Notes under the pieces: model-generated | Database searches by the model: none | What the model was told of the DNA's origin: nothing | What the model saw: the letters and a program-made list of their open reading frames with translations, nothing else | In this document: one piece after another, positions 17,508 through 25,603 of the stretch | Layout of the letters: the number at the start of each line of letters is the position of its first letter | How positions within the stretch are numbered: position 1 is the stretch's first letter | DNA from: Rhodobacteraceae bacterium Alg238-R152 | GTDB lineage: Bacteria; Pseudomonadota; Alphaproteobacteria; Rhodobacterales; Rhodobacteraceae | DNA length: 64,000 nucleotides | Assembly (NCBI GenBank): GCA_900537125.1 | Contig: UNRJ01000002.1 | Span: 558,001 to 622,000, forward strand | Reading direction: 5' to 3' | Made by a program: the position numbers and the translations under genes

Positions 17508-18158
17508 ATGGTCTATATGAAATGGGGTTTCTGGACGCTGTTCTGGCTATTTGTGGCGGCGTTCTTTCACTACACGCTGCCGCAGCATGATGTGGTGCGG
17601 GTCACCGACACCTATGAGAAGCGGATTGATTTTGGCGAGAATTCGATATTCTGGGCCAAAGAAGACAGCGGTAACGCAACCGGCAATGTGAACCGGGATG
17701 TGTTTTTCATCCAGACCAAGTTTCCAAATGAAAAGGTGATGGTCTACCGCAATGAGGATACGTCGGCTGGCTGGCCGCCGTATTTCAAGTTCGACACCGC
17801 CAATTTGCAGGCGGAAGCTGCGGACATGAAATCCAGCGCTGCTGACCCGCAATGGGTGGCTGTGAAACACTATGGCTGGCGCAACGAATTCCTATCGATT
17901 TACCCAAATGCCGTAGGTGTGAAGGCGGTGGACAGCCCGGATGCGACGTTCATTCCATGGTTGAACATCCTGATCCTGACAGTGTTTTTCGCAATTGTTT
18001 GGGCGGTTTACGTGCGTTGGCGCCGGTTCCGCCAGGCGCGGATTGATCCGGTTTTGGAAGACATGGGCGACAGCTTTGAAGCTGCTGGGGACAATCTGGC
18101 AGAGAAGCGGGGGCGGTTCCGCGCCTGGCTCGACACCTGGCGCGGGAAGGCGCGCTAA
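17508..18158 (+). CDS. DUF1523 family membrane protein, last gene of the AAA+ cluster
   Basis: Protein of 216 residues that I recognise as DUF1523, an uncharacterised family frequent in Rhodobacteraceae. An N-terminal membrane segment (FWTLFWLFVAAFFHYTL) precedes a domain of about 120 residues likely exposed to the periplasm (QHDVVRVTDTYEKR, ...RDVFFIQTKF, YGWRNEFLSIYPNAVGVK). A second membrane segment (WLNILILTVFFAIVWAVYV) and an Arg-rich cytoplasmic tail follow. A GGGGG-type ribosome binding site precedes the ATG. Its stop overlaps the convergent soeC stop by four bases, which marks the end of the cluster. Confidence 0.8.
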   Translation: MVYMKWGFWTLFWLFVAAFFHYTLPQHDVVRVTDTYEKRIDFGENSIFWAKEDSGNATGNVNRDVFFIQTKFPNEKVMVYRNEDTSAGWPPYFKFDTANLQAEAADMKSSAADPQWVAVKHYGWRNEFLSIYPNAVGVKAVDSPDATFIPWLNILILTVFFAIVWAVYVRWRRFRQARIDPVLEDMGDSFEAAGDNLAEKRGRFRAWLDTWRGKAR

Positions 18159-19027
18159 CGCATGCCGTAGTAGAGGCCGACCACGTGTTCGGCCTCTGCA
18201 AAGAACAGCCAGCGCGAGGTGGCGACACCTGCGACGTGGCTGAGGACTGCGACGATTGCCAAGACGTGGCTGAACGGCAGCAGCAGGCAGATGATGGGCA
18301 GCACAAAAGTGAGGCCAAAAGCAATGCGGCGCAGTTTTTGAGCGTGTTTTCGACCGATTACGAAGATGAACTCTTTTACCAAATAGTTCGGCGCGGTGTG
18401 GGGATGTGCCATGGAGCGCACTGTGCCGCGCGCACCCAGCCCTGTGGCGGTGCCAAGATCCGTGCCGCTGTCGGAGAGGGCTGCGTCGCCGCGTTGCCAC
18501 CAGGTGAATTGGAAGATCGCGGCGATCACCAGCAGCAGGATGGCCATGTTCACACGACCCGAAAGCAGCGCTCCTCCAGCCAAGGAAAAGCTCATGTAAA
18601 GAGCTGGCGTTAAAGGGGTTTTCCAACGCGGCACCGTGTCGAGCTGGGCGTAGATCATCGAGGTGGTGAAGACGGTGAACAGCGACAGAGCTGCGCCGAT
18701 CAGGCCCAAGGCGGTGGCGTGAATTTGCAGGAAAATCAGGTCGATGGCGTAGATGCCCATGGTGAGCAGGGCAAATACGGCGCTGACACCTTCGCGCGAT
18801 AGCCAGCTGCTGCGCCATTGGCTGAGCGCACGCCAAGCGCGTTCGGGATGGCCGAGGTGAAAGGTTGAGGAGAGCAAGCCCCCCACCGCAAGCGCGTAAG
18901 CCACTGCAAAGAAAATGAAAGCTGACAAGCCGGTTGGTGGCGTGGGATCAATGCCAAGCCAGAATAGGAGGCCGAAGCCGAGGCCGGAGAGCGTTGAGAA
19001 TACGATGACGGATGGGGCTGGATGCAT
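18155..19027 (-). CDS. soeC: Sulfite dehydrogenase membrane anchor SoeC (DmsC/NrfD-like)
   Basis: Integral membrane subunit of 290 residues with about eight membrane segments, of the DmsC family that anchors molybdoenzymes and passes electrons to quinone. It is the third gene of soeABC; its ATG overlaps the soeB stop by one base. The neighbouring catalytic subunit lacks a Tat signal, so the complex faces the cytoplasm. That, and the xsc gene 7.6 kb upstream in the same island, favours sulfite oxidation rather than DMSO reduction. A DMSO reductase anchor is the alternative. Confidence 0.82.
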   Translation of the reverse strand: MHPAPSVIVFSTLSGLGFGLLFWLGIDPTPPTGLSAFIFFAVAYALAVGGLLSSTFHLGHPERAWRALSQWRSSWLSREGVSAVFALLTMGIYAIDLIFLQIHATALGLIGAALSLFTVFTTSMIYAQLDTVPRWKTPLTPALYMSFSLAGGALLSGRVNMAILLLVIAAIFQFTWWQRGDAALSDSGTDLGTATGLGARGTVRSMAHPHTAPNYLVKEFIFVIGRKHAQKLRRIAFGLTFVLPIICLLLPFSHVLAIVAVLSHVAGVATSRWLFFAEAEHVVGLYYGMR

Positions 19028-19788
19028 CAGGCGGTCCCTCCGGGCAGTTTGTCGAGAGTTTTGTCGAGCCAGCCAAGGAAGCCTTGAGGTTCTTCGGCGA
19101 CGGGTTCCAGAAGTGGGGCCAAAAGGCTTTGGTCATCCCAGGAATCCTTGAGGCGCGGAGGCAGGTACTTGTTCACAGGCAAGGTGCCCATTTCTGGCAT
19201 GAGGTCAAAACCGCCTCTGGATTCAACAAGTTGGCTGACATCAGAGTTTGGATCCGAGAGGTCGCCAAAGTGTCTGGCGCCGGCGGGGCAGGTGCGCACG
19301 CAGGAGGGGATTTGGTCTTCCTCGGGCAGGTTTTCGTTGTAGATGCGGTCCACACAAAGGGTGCATTTCTTCATCACGCCTTCGGCCTGGTCCAACTCAC
19401 GCGCACCGTAAGGGCAGGCCCAAGCGCAGAGGCCACAGCCGATGCAGTGATCTTCGTTCACCAGCACAATGCCATCCTCAACGCGCTTGTAGCTTGCGCC
19501 GGTGGGGCAAACGGTGACGCAGGGCGCATTTTCACAATGCAAACAAGACTTTGGGAAGTGCACAGTCTGCGCGTTGCCCTGCTCTGGCTGCACCTCATAG
19601 CTGTGCACACGGTTCAGAAATGTGCCCATTGGTTCGGTGCCATAGGGGCGTTGATCAGACAGAGGCGCACCGTAGTTTTCGGTGTTCCAACCCTTGCAAG
19701 AGATCACACAGGCGTGGCAGCCGACGCAGGTGTCCAAGTCGATCACAAGGCCGAGGGTGCGGTCGGTTTTGGTGGGTAAATCGGTCAT
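19027..19788 (-). CDS. soeB: Sulfite dehydrogenase iron-sulfur subunit SoeB
   Basis: Ferredoxin-like subunit of 253 residues carrying four 4Fe-4S cluster motifs: CVGCHACVISCKGWN, CLHCENAPCVTVCPTGA, CIGCGLCAWACPYGARE and CTLCVDRI...CVRTCPAGARHFG. It relays electrons from SoeA to SoeC. Start at 19788 is supported by GGGGA just upstream; an in-frame extension to 19923 would run into soeA and has no similarity. It is separated from soeA by 70 bases that contain an 11-bp tandem repeat. Confidence 0.88.
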   Translation of the reverse strand: MTDLPTKTDRTLGLVIDLDTCVGCHACVISCKGWNTENYGAPLSDQRPYGTEPMGTFLNRVHSYEVQPEQGNAQTVHFPKSCLHCENAPCVTVCPTGASYKRVEDGIVLVNEDHCIGCGLCAWACPYGARELDQAEGVMKKCTLCVDRIYNENLPEEDQIPSCVRTCPAGARHFGDLSDPNSDVSQLVESRGGFDLMPEMGTLPVNKYLPPRLKDSWDDQSLLAPLLEPVAEEPQGFLGWLDKTLDKLPGGTA

Positions 19789-19796
19789 TTTTCCCC

Positions 19797-19829
19797 GTCG
19801 GTATTGCGTCGGTATTGCGACTGTATCGC
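19797..19829 (+). repeat. 11-bp tandem repeat in the soeA-soeB gap
   Basis: Two perfect head-to-tail copies of GTCGGTATTGC (19797-19807, 19808-19818) and a degenerate third, GACTGTATCGC (19819-19829). A related array with the same unit lies at 51644-51687. The period is one helical turn. Confidence 0.7.
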
Positions 19830-19858
19830 GTAGGTGCGTATTTTGAGGCGTTGGCGTC

Positions 19859-22669
19859 TCATTTTCCCACCTTCCATTCCAGATGATCCGGGCCTTGGGG
19901 CACTGGCGACTTGATGGGATCAAGGGCCGGTTGGCTTTCAGTTGGCGGGTCTGCCTTTTCGATCTTCACGCGCAAATCAAACCATGCGGCTTGACCGGTG
20001 ATGGGGTCCGAGTTGGCCCACCGCAAGCCGTCGCCTTTAGGCGGCAGGAGTTCGTGGATCAGGTGGTTGAGCAGGAATCCTTTGTTGCTCTCCGGTGCGT
20101 CTTCGGAAAGCGCCCAGGTGCCTTTGCGTTTGCCAATCGCGTTCCAGGTCCAGACGGTGTTTTCGTTGAGCGCGGCCTGATGGGCCACAGGCACGGTGAT
20201 CTCACCATGAACTGACGTCACGCGGGCCCAGTCGCCCTCCGCAAATCCATGTTTCTCCCAAAGCTTGGTTGGGAGATAAAGCGGGTTCTCGCCGTGCAAC
20301 TGCCGTAGCCAGGCATTTTGCGTGCCCCAGCTGTGATACATCGCCATCGGGCGCTGGGTGAGGGCGTGCACGTCAAACTCGTCCGGATCGACGCTGCTGT
20401 CTTCGAGCGGCGCATACCAGATGGGCAGCGGGTCCATGACCTCCTTGAGGCGGTCGCGCATGTGATCTGGCGGTTGAATATCGCCGTGCCCTTCCGCAGC
20501 GCGTTGGAACTTGCGCATTGGTTCTACGTAGAGCTGGAACAGGTAAGGTTGGGGGGCGTCAAACAGGCCAATTTTCACCGCCCAATCCTGATAGTCCTGG
20601 TTCCAGGGTTTCATGTAGCGGGCGGCGTCTGGCACATGTTCAATCGCAAAGCCGCCGTTTTCGATGTATTTGTCGAGCTGCTCAGGATTGACGGTGCCGC
20701 GGCCAAATTGATCACCATCTTCCCCCCTGAACCCAGCGAGCGGGCCAACGCCGGGGCGGCGTTCGTGGTTCACGATGTAATCCGCGTAGTCTTTCCACTT
20801 TGGAGTGCCATCCTCGTTGAGGAAATGCGGCAGGCCGATGCGGGCGCCAAGTTCGATCAGCACCGATTGAAAGCCGCGCACGTCACGGTCAGGCTCAATC
20901 ACCGGCCAGCGGATAGCGTCTGCGGCGCCGTCTGCTTCGCAAATCGGGCGGTCCAGCAGAGAGATGCAGTCGTGGCGTTCCAGATAGGTGGTGTCCGGCA
21001 GGATTAGGTCGGCATAAGCCACCATTTCGGAGCTGTAGGCATCAGAGTAGATGATGCGCGGGATGCGGTAGCCGCCGTCGTCATTGCGGTCGGTGAGCAT
21101 CTTGATCACACCCGAGGTGTTCATCGAAGAGTTCCACGACATATTGGCCATGTACATGAACAGCGTGTCGATCGGGTACGGGTCCTGTGCGTGGGCGTTG
21201 GAGATCACCATATGCATCAGCCCGTGCACGGACATGGGGTTTTCCCATGTGAAGGCTTTGTCGATGCGGCAGGCGGAGCCGTCTTCGTTGAGCTGTAGGT
21301 CTTCGGGGCCGCGTGGGAAACCGAGGTGCGGGCCAGCAAGCGGTTTGCCCGGACGGCCGTAGCCGTGTGGCGTCGGGTGTGCCTCTACCGGCTTTGGATA
21401 GGGCGGTTTAAAGCGGAAGCCGCCAGGGACTTCGACGGTGCCCAAGAGGATTTGTAGCACGTGTAGGGCGCGGCAGGTCTGAAAGCCGTTGGAGTGGGCA
21501 GAGATGCCACGCATGGCGTGGAAGCTGACCGGGCGGCCTGTCATGGTTTTGTGGGTTTCGCCACGGAAGTCGGTCCATTCCTGATCCAGTTCAAAGGCTT
21601 CGTCAAAGGCAACGCGGGCCAGTTCGGCCGCGATGGTTTTGATTTTTTGCGCGGAGATGCCAGTCTTTTCCGCGACATTTTCCGGCGCGTACTGCGGATC
21701 GAGATACTTCTCTGCCATCAGGTGCATCACCGTGCGATGGGTGACACCAGCTTGGCGGTAGGTGGCCGACAGATCGGGGCGCACACCTTTTTGGTCAAAC
21801 GGTGCAGGCTTGCCGGTGGTGCGGTCAATCACCAGTTGTTTGCCATCCTCGTCGCGCAAAAGTAGGCCGGTTTCGGCGTCCACCAGCACGGCGGCATTGG
21901 TGTACTGCGCGAGGTAATGCAGGTCGATCTTGCCCGCCTTCATCAGCTCGTGGATCAGCGCAAGGACGAAGAGACCGTCGGTGCCGGGCGTGATGCCCAC
22001 CCACTCGTCGGCCACAGCGTTGTAGCCAGAGCGCACAGGGTTCACGCCAATGACTTTTGCACCATTGGCTTTGATCTTTCCGATGCCAGCTTTGATTGGG
22101 TTGCTGTCGTGGTCTTCTGCCACGCCAAAGATCATGAAAAGCTTGGTGTGATCCCAATCTGGCTGGCCAAACTCCCAGAAGGCGCCGCCCATGGTGTAGA
22201 TGCCTGCGGCGGCCATGTTCACCGAACAGAAGCCACCGTGCGCAGCGTAGTTGGGTGTGCCAAAGTGTTGCGCCCAAAAACTGGTGAAGCTTTGCGATTG
22301 GTCGCGGCCAGTGAAGAAGGCAAGTTTATGTGGTGCCGTTTCATGCAGCTCTGTGAGCCAGCCGACAGCGGTGCTCATCGCTTCTTCCCAGCTGATCTCC
22401 TCATATTCGCCGGAGCCACGTGGACCCACCCGTTTGAGAGGTTTTTTCAGCCGCGAAGGGGCGTTGACCTGCATGATGCCAGCAGAGCCTTTGGCGCAGA
22501 GCACACCTTTGTTCACGGGGTGGTCGCGGTTGCCTTCAATATACGCAACCTTACCGTCTTTCATGTGCACGTTGATGCCGCAGCGACAGGCGCACATGTA
22601 GCAGGTGGTTTTGCGGATCTCGTCGGAGACTTTGGGGGAAAGATCGAGTTGCGGTTGTCCGTCAGCCAT
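19859..22669 (-). CDS. soeA: Sulfite dehydrogenase molybdopterin subunit SoeA
   Basis: Catalytic subunit of 936 residues of a membrane-bound sulfite dehydrogenase oxidising sulfite to sulfate. An N-terminal 4Fe-4S motif (CYMCACRCGINVHM...GVLCAKG) is followed by the molybdopterin oxidoreductase domain (HGGFCSVNMAAAGIYTMGG, MHAMRG-type and later EMVAYADLILPDTTYLERHD) and a C-terminal dinucleotide-binding domain. There is no twin-arginine signal before the cluster, so the protein is cytoplasmic, as in SoeA and unlike DmsA. The start at 22669 gives the usual SoeA opening; an upstream ATG at 22711 adds 14 unrelated residues. Adjacent taurine genes provide sulfite. Confidence 0.87.
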   Translation of the reverse strand: MADGQPQLDLSPKVSDEIRKTTCYMCACRCGINVHMKDGKVAYIEGNRDHPVNKGVLCAKGSAGIMQVNAPSRLKKPLKRVGPRGSGEYEEISWEEAMSTAVGWLTELHETAPHKLAFFTGRDQSQSFTSFWAQHFGTPNYAAHGGFCSVNMAAAGIYTMGGAFWEFGQPDWDHTKLFMIFGVAEDHDSNPIKAGIGKIKANGAKVIGVNPVRSGYNAVADEWVGITPGTDGLFVLALIHELMKAGKIDLHYLAQYTNAAVLVDAETGLLLRDEDGKQLVIDRTTGKPAPFDQKGVRPDLSATYRQAGVTHRTVMHLMAEKYLDPQYAPENVAEKTGISAQKIKTIAAELARVAFDEAFELDQEWTDFRGETHKTMTGRPVSFHAMRGISAHSNGFQTCRALHVLQILLGTVEVPGGFRFKPPYPKPVEAHPTPHGYGRPGKPLAGPHLGFPRGPEDLQLNEDGSACRIDKAFTWENPMSVHGLMHMVISNAHAQDPYPIDTLFMYMANMSWNSSMNTSGVIKMLTDRNDDGGYRIPRIIYSDAYSSEMVAYADLILPDTTYLERHDCISLLDRPICEADGAADAIRWPVIEPDRDVRGFQSVLIELGARIGLPHFLNEDGTPKWKDYADYIVNHERRPGVGPLAGFRGEDGDQFGRGTVNPEQLDKYIENGGFAIEHVPDAARYMKPWNQDYQDWAVKIGLFDAPQPYLFQLYVEPMRKFQRAAEGHGDIQPPDHMRDRLKEVMDPLPIWYAPLEDSSVDPDEFDVHALTQRPMAMYHSWGTQNAWLRQLHGENPLYLPTKLWEKHGFAEGDWARVTSVHGEITVPVAHQAALNENTVWTWNAIGKRKGTWALSEDAPESNKGFLLNHLIHELLPPKGDGLRWANSDPITGQAAWFDLRVKIEKADPPTESQPALDPIKSPVPQGPDHLEWKVGK

Positions 22670-22813
22670 GAAGGGTGCCTTTCCTGCCAAAGGGCGGGTT
22701 GAGTGCCTCAAAGGATGTGTGTGAGGTTTTTTCTGATTTATCGCTCGAGGTTGGGAGGAAATTCTCGCGTGGTGATTTACAGTAGAACATTGCTGTCATC
22801 CGTCAACAATCGT

Positions 22814-23569
22814 TCAGGCGCCGATGCCCTGTCGCAGGATGCCAAAGGTGGCAAGTGCGATCAGCAGGCAAAGACAGAACGGTTTGTAATAGGGCTCCCA
22901 AGACGGGCGAAACATGGTTTTTCCGACAACCACACCAAGGGCCGAAGCGGGGGCAAGGGCGAGTCCACGAAGGGCGGATTGTGACGTCATCACGTTAAAA
23001 TAGGTCAGCGTCGCCAGCGAGATCACTGAGGACGCAAAGAGAAACATTACCAAAGAGGCACGCATTTCGCGGGCGGGGGCATTGGAGGCCAGCACGTAGA
23101 GTGCAACCACCATGCCGCCCACGCCAGCCAGACCGGTGACGATGCCCGCCAAAATGCCGGAGCCCCAGAGACCAAGACGCGTGGCCAAGAAAGGCAGGCG
23201 CAATTTGGCAAGTTGGGTGGCGGCCAGCACTACAATCACCGACAACGCCACCAGTTTGGAGGTGTCCACTGGCAGGGCTTGCGTCAGGCTGAGGCCGATT
23301 GGCAGTCCAAAAGCAGAGCCGAGAACCAGGCCGGTGACCACGCGACGGTTGGCGGCTTTGATGCCGCCGCGCACCATCAACAGAGAGGCGGTCATTTCCT
23401 GAAACCAGAGGATCGGGATCAAAGCAATTGGGGACAGAAACATCACTGCAATTGCCATCACCACCGCTGACAAAGCAAAGCCTGAAAACCCACGGACCAT
23501 TCCGGCGAGGAAGCAAATCAGGGTGAGCCAGATGAAGTGGTCCATTGGCAGAACAATGGTGTCGATCAT
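22814..23569 (-). CDS. TauE/SafE-family (TSUP) anion permease
   Basis: Inner-membrane permease of 251 residues with about seven to eight membrane segments and the TSUP repeat signatures MVRGFSGFALSAVV and AGIVTGLAGVGGMVVAL. The family exports sulfite, sulfoacetate or related anions. The ATG overlaps the citrate synthase stop (ATGA), so the two are translationally coupled. Placed between xsc/pta and soeABC, export of surplus sulfite is the natural role. Direction of transport cannot be read from sequence. Confidence 0.82.
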   Translation of the reverse strand: MIDTIVLPMDHFIWLTLICFLAGMVRGFSGFALSAVVMAIAVMFLSPIALIPILWFQEMTASLLMVRGGIKAANRRVVTGLVLGSAFGLPIGLSLTQALPVDTSKLVALSVIVVLAATQLAKLRLPFLATRLGLWGSGILAGIVTGLAGVGGMVVALYVLASNAPAREMRASLVMFLFASSVISLATLTYFNVMTSQSALRGLALAPASALGVVVGKTMFRPSWEPYYKPFCLCLLIALATFGILRQGIGA

Positions 23570-24702
23570 GTGCGATCAACCAGAGGAGTATAGGCACGCA
23601 TGTCGGGGCCGTTGTAGAGCGTGAGTGGGCGGATCAGGATGTTGCTCTCTTGTTGGTCCATGCATTGGATGATCCAGCCGGGCATACGGCCGATGGCGAA
23701 GATTGGCACGTAGAGGTCCATCGGGATGCCGTGCAATTGGTAGATCACGCCGGAGTAGAAATCGACGTTCACGTTGAGGCCGTGGCGGGCGTAGGGCTTC
23801 ATCGCTTCCACGACACCTTGCAGGATTTCGTACCATTCCGGCGCACCCATTTCATCGCCGAGTTTCTTGACGCCATCACGCATGTGGCGCGCGCGGGGGT
23901 CTTCGGCGCGGTAGACGCGGTGGCCAAAACCGGTCACAGCCTCGCGGTTTTTGCGTTTGGCTTTTACATAGGCGGCGGCATTGTCGGGGGTGCCAATTTC
24001 GGTGACCATTTTCATCACGTCTTCGGCCGCGCCGCCGTGGGCTGGTCCTGCGAGGGTCGAGAGGGCGGTGACGATGCCGCCGTGCAGGTTGGTGTTGGTG
24101 CCGATGGTGACACGGGCGGCAAAGGAAGACGCATTTGCCCCATGCTCAGCGTGCAAGATGAAGTCTACATCGGCCAGCTTGGCAGCATCTTCAGAGGGTT
24201 TTTCACCCTTGAGCATCCAGAGCCAGTTGGCCGCGTGGGACAAGGTTTTGTCGGCGGGCACAGGGTCGCGGCCGTTGCGTATGTTTTCGTGTGCCGCGAT
24301 GATCATCGGGACCTGTGAGGTCAGGCGCAGGCCGTTTGAGAGGAAGGCTTCAGGGCCGGTGTTTTGGCTGTCAGCTTCCAGCGCGGCGAGGGCAGAGACG
24401 GCGGTGCGCAGCACGTCCATCGGGTGGCCATCTTTGGTGGCGCGGATGATGTCGTAGACCTGATCTGGTAGTTCGCGGGCGGCTTTCAGGGTACTGTCGA
24501 AGGTGTCCAACTCTGCCTCGGAGGGCAGTTCGCCGTGGATCAGCAGATAGCAGACTTCCTCAAAGGTGGATTGGGTGGCGAGATCGTGGATTGAGTAGCC
24601 GCGATAAGAGAGTTCCCCTTTGGCCCCGTCGATGTGCGAAACACCAGAGCGTTCGAAATAAATGCCTTTGAGGCCGCGGTTGATCTTGACGTTTTCGGTC
24701 AC
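23566..24702 (-). CDS. Citrate synthase homologue, short (type-II-like/2-methylcitrate synthase-like) form
   Basis: Condenses acetyl-CoA (or propionyl-CoA) with oxaloacetate; 378 residues, the short form rather than the ~430-residue housekeeping enzyme. Active-site features are the His in HAEHGANAS, GTNTNLHGGIVTALS, GPAHGGA, FGHRVYRAEDPRA and the Asp in NVDFYSGVIY. The start is a GTG at 24702 preceded by AGGAG. Coupled to the TSUP permease and next to two phosphotransacetylase homologues, it probably draws off acetyl-CoA formed from taurine. 2-methylcitrate synthase is the alternative, but no prp genes are near. Confidence 0.85.
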   Translation of the reverse strand: MTENVKINRGLKGIYFERSGVSHIDGAKGELSYRGYSIHDLATQSTFEEVCYLLIHGELPSEAELDTFDSTLKAARELPDQVYDIIRATKDGHPMDVLRTAVSALAALEADSQNTGPEAFLSNGLRLTSQVPMIIAAHENIRNGRDPVPADKTLSHAANWLWMLKGEKPSEDAAKLADVDFILHAEHGANASSFAARVTIGTNTNLHGGIVTALSTLAGPAHGGAAEDVMKMVTEIGTPDNAAAYVKAKRKNREAVTGFGHRVYRAEDPRARHMRDGVKKLGDEMGAPEWYEILQGVVEAMKPYARHGLNVNVDFYSGVIYQLHGIPMDLYVPIFAIGRMPGWIIQCMDQQESNILIRPLTLYNGPDMRAYTPLVDRT

Positions 24703-24718
24703 GGATGGCTCCTGTGGC

Positions 24719-24734
24719 GTATACGGAGGTATAC
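24719..24734 (+). promoter_or_regulatory. Inverted repeat enclosing the ribosome binding site of the short pta homologue
   Basis: GTATAC-GGAG-GTATAC is a perfect 6-bp inverted repeat whose 4-base centre is the Shine-Dalgarno core of the gene starting at 24735. It is also 17 bases upstream of the divergent citrate synthase start. It could be an operator for both genes or an RNA hairpin that masks the ribosome binding site. Confidence 0.5.
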
Positions 24735-25586
24735 ATGAAGTTTTTGAATGCGCTGTCCGCCAAGGTGGCGGAACGAAATGCTCGGGTTGTATTTCCAGAG
24801 CACCATGAACCGCGGACAGCCGAAGCGATGAGGTTTCTGGATCGGGACGGACTTTGTGTACCGATCACGTTGGGGGAAGACACTGAACGCTATGTGCAGG
24901 CGCTGATTGAGACGCGGGGCATGAAAGAGGCTATCGCACGACGCCTGGTTGGCAAACCCCTTTATCGGGCTGCGGCGATGGTCGCAGCTGGCGAGGCGGA
25001 TGCTATGGTGGCCGGAGCGGAAGCGCCTACCCGCCGCGTAATCGAGGCGGCCTCGATGGCCATTGGACTGGCCGAAGGCGTCAGCCTGCCATCGTCCTTC
25101 TTCTTGATGAATTTCCCGGACAATCGGTCGCTGATATTTGCTGATTGTGGGCTGAATGTTGCCCCGGACGCCCAAACCCTCGCGGCAATTGCGCGGGCCT
25201 CGGCGCAATCCGCGGAAGTGCTCTTGGGAGAGGCGAAACTGGCGCTTTTGTCGTTCTCCACCGGAACATCGGGTGCGGGCGCCAGCGTGGATATTGTGCG
25301 TGAGGCTGCAGAAATCACTGGGTTTCTGGGGCCGGTTCAGGGCGACGCGGCTTTGATTCCGGACGTGGCGCAGCGCAAGGGTGCGGGCGCAGGTGACGCC
25401 AATGTGCTGGTCTTTCCATCGTTGGATGCGGGCAACATCGCTTATAAATTGGCGGTGGCCTTGGCGGGGGCGCAGGCGTTGGGCCCCATTTTGCAGGGGT
25501 TTGCCAAGCCTGTGTGTGATTTGAGCCGGGGCGCTAGCGTGCAAGACATTGTTGACGCAACTGTTGTGTCCTTGGCGTTGGGCTAG
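24735..25586 (+). CDS. Shortened phosphate acetyl/butyryltransferase homologue
   Basis: Phosphotransacetylase-fold protein of 283 residues, shorter than the usual ~330. It keeps the core motifs: a FADCGLNVAPDA stretch, LLSFSTGTSG, NVLVFPSLDAGNIAYK and the C-terminal QGFAKPVCDLSRGAS. About 40 residues found in the first domain of the adjacent full-length Pta are missing. The start at 24735 has a perfect GGAGG, unlike the in-frame codon at 24705. It converges on pta with only 17 bases between stops and diverges from the citrate synthase. It may be a second acetyl phosphate enzyme or a relative with a different acyl group; activity is uncertain. Confidence 0.75.
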   Translation: MKFLNALSAKVAERNARVVFPEHHEPRTAEAMRFLDRDGLCVPITLGEDTERYVQALIETRGMKEAIARRLVGKPLYRAAAMVAAGEADAMVAGAEAPTRRVIEAASMAIGLAEGVSLPSSFFLMNFPDNRSLIFADCGLNVAPDAQTLAAIARASAQSAEVLLGEAKLALLSFSTGTSGAGASVDIVREAAEITGFLGPVQGDAALIPDVAQRKGAGAGDANVLVFPSLDAGNIAYKLAVALAGAQALGPILQGFAKPVCDLSRGASVQDIVDATVVSLALG

Positions 25587-25603
25587 GGGCAGCTGAAACA
25601 CTG

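Noticed and set aside
18155-22669. Respiratory DMSO reductase DmsABC
   Set aside because: SoeA-type subunit lacks a twin-arginine signal, and the neighbours form a sulfite-producing taurine pathway, so sulfite oxidation is preferred.
24735-25586. pta pseudogene
   Set aside because: The frame is intact with a perfect ribosome binding site and preserved C-terminal motifs; the missing part is internal and looks like a family variant.
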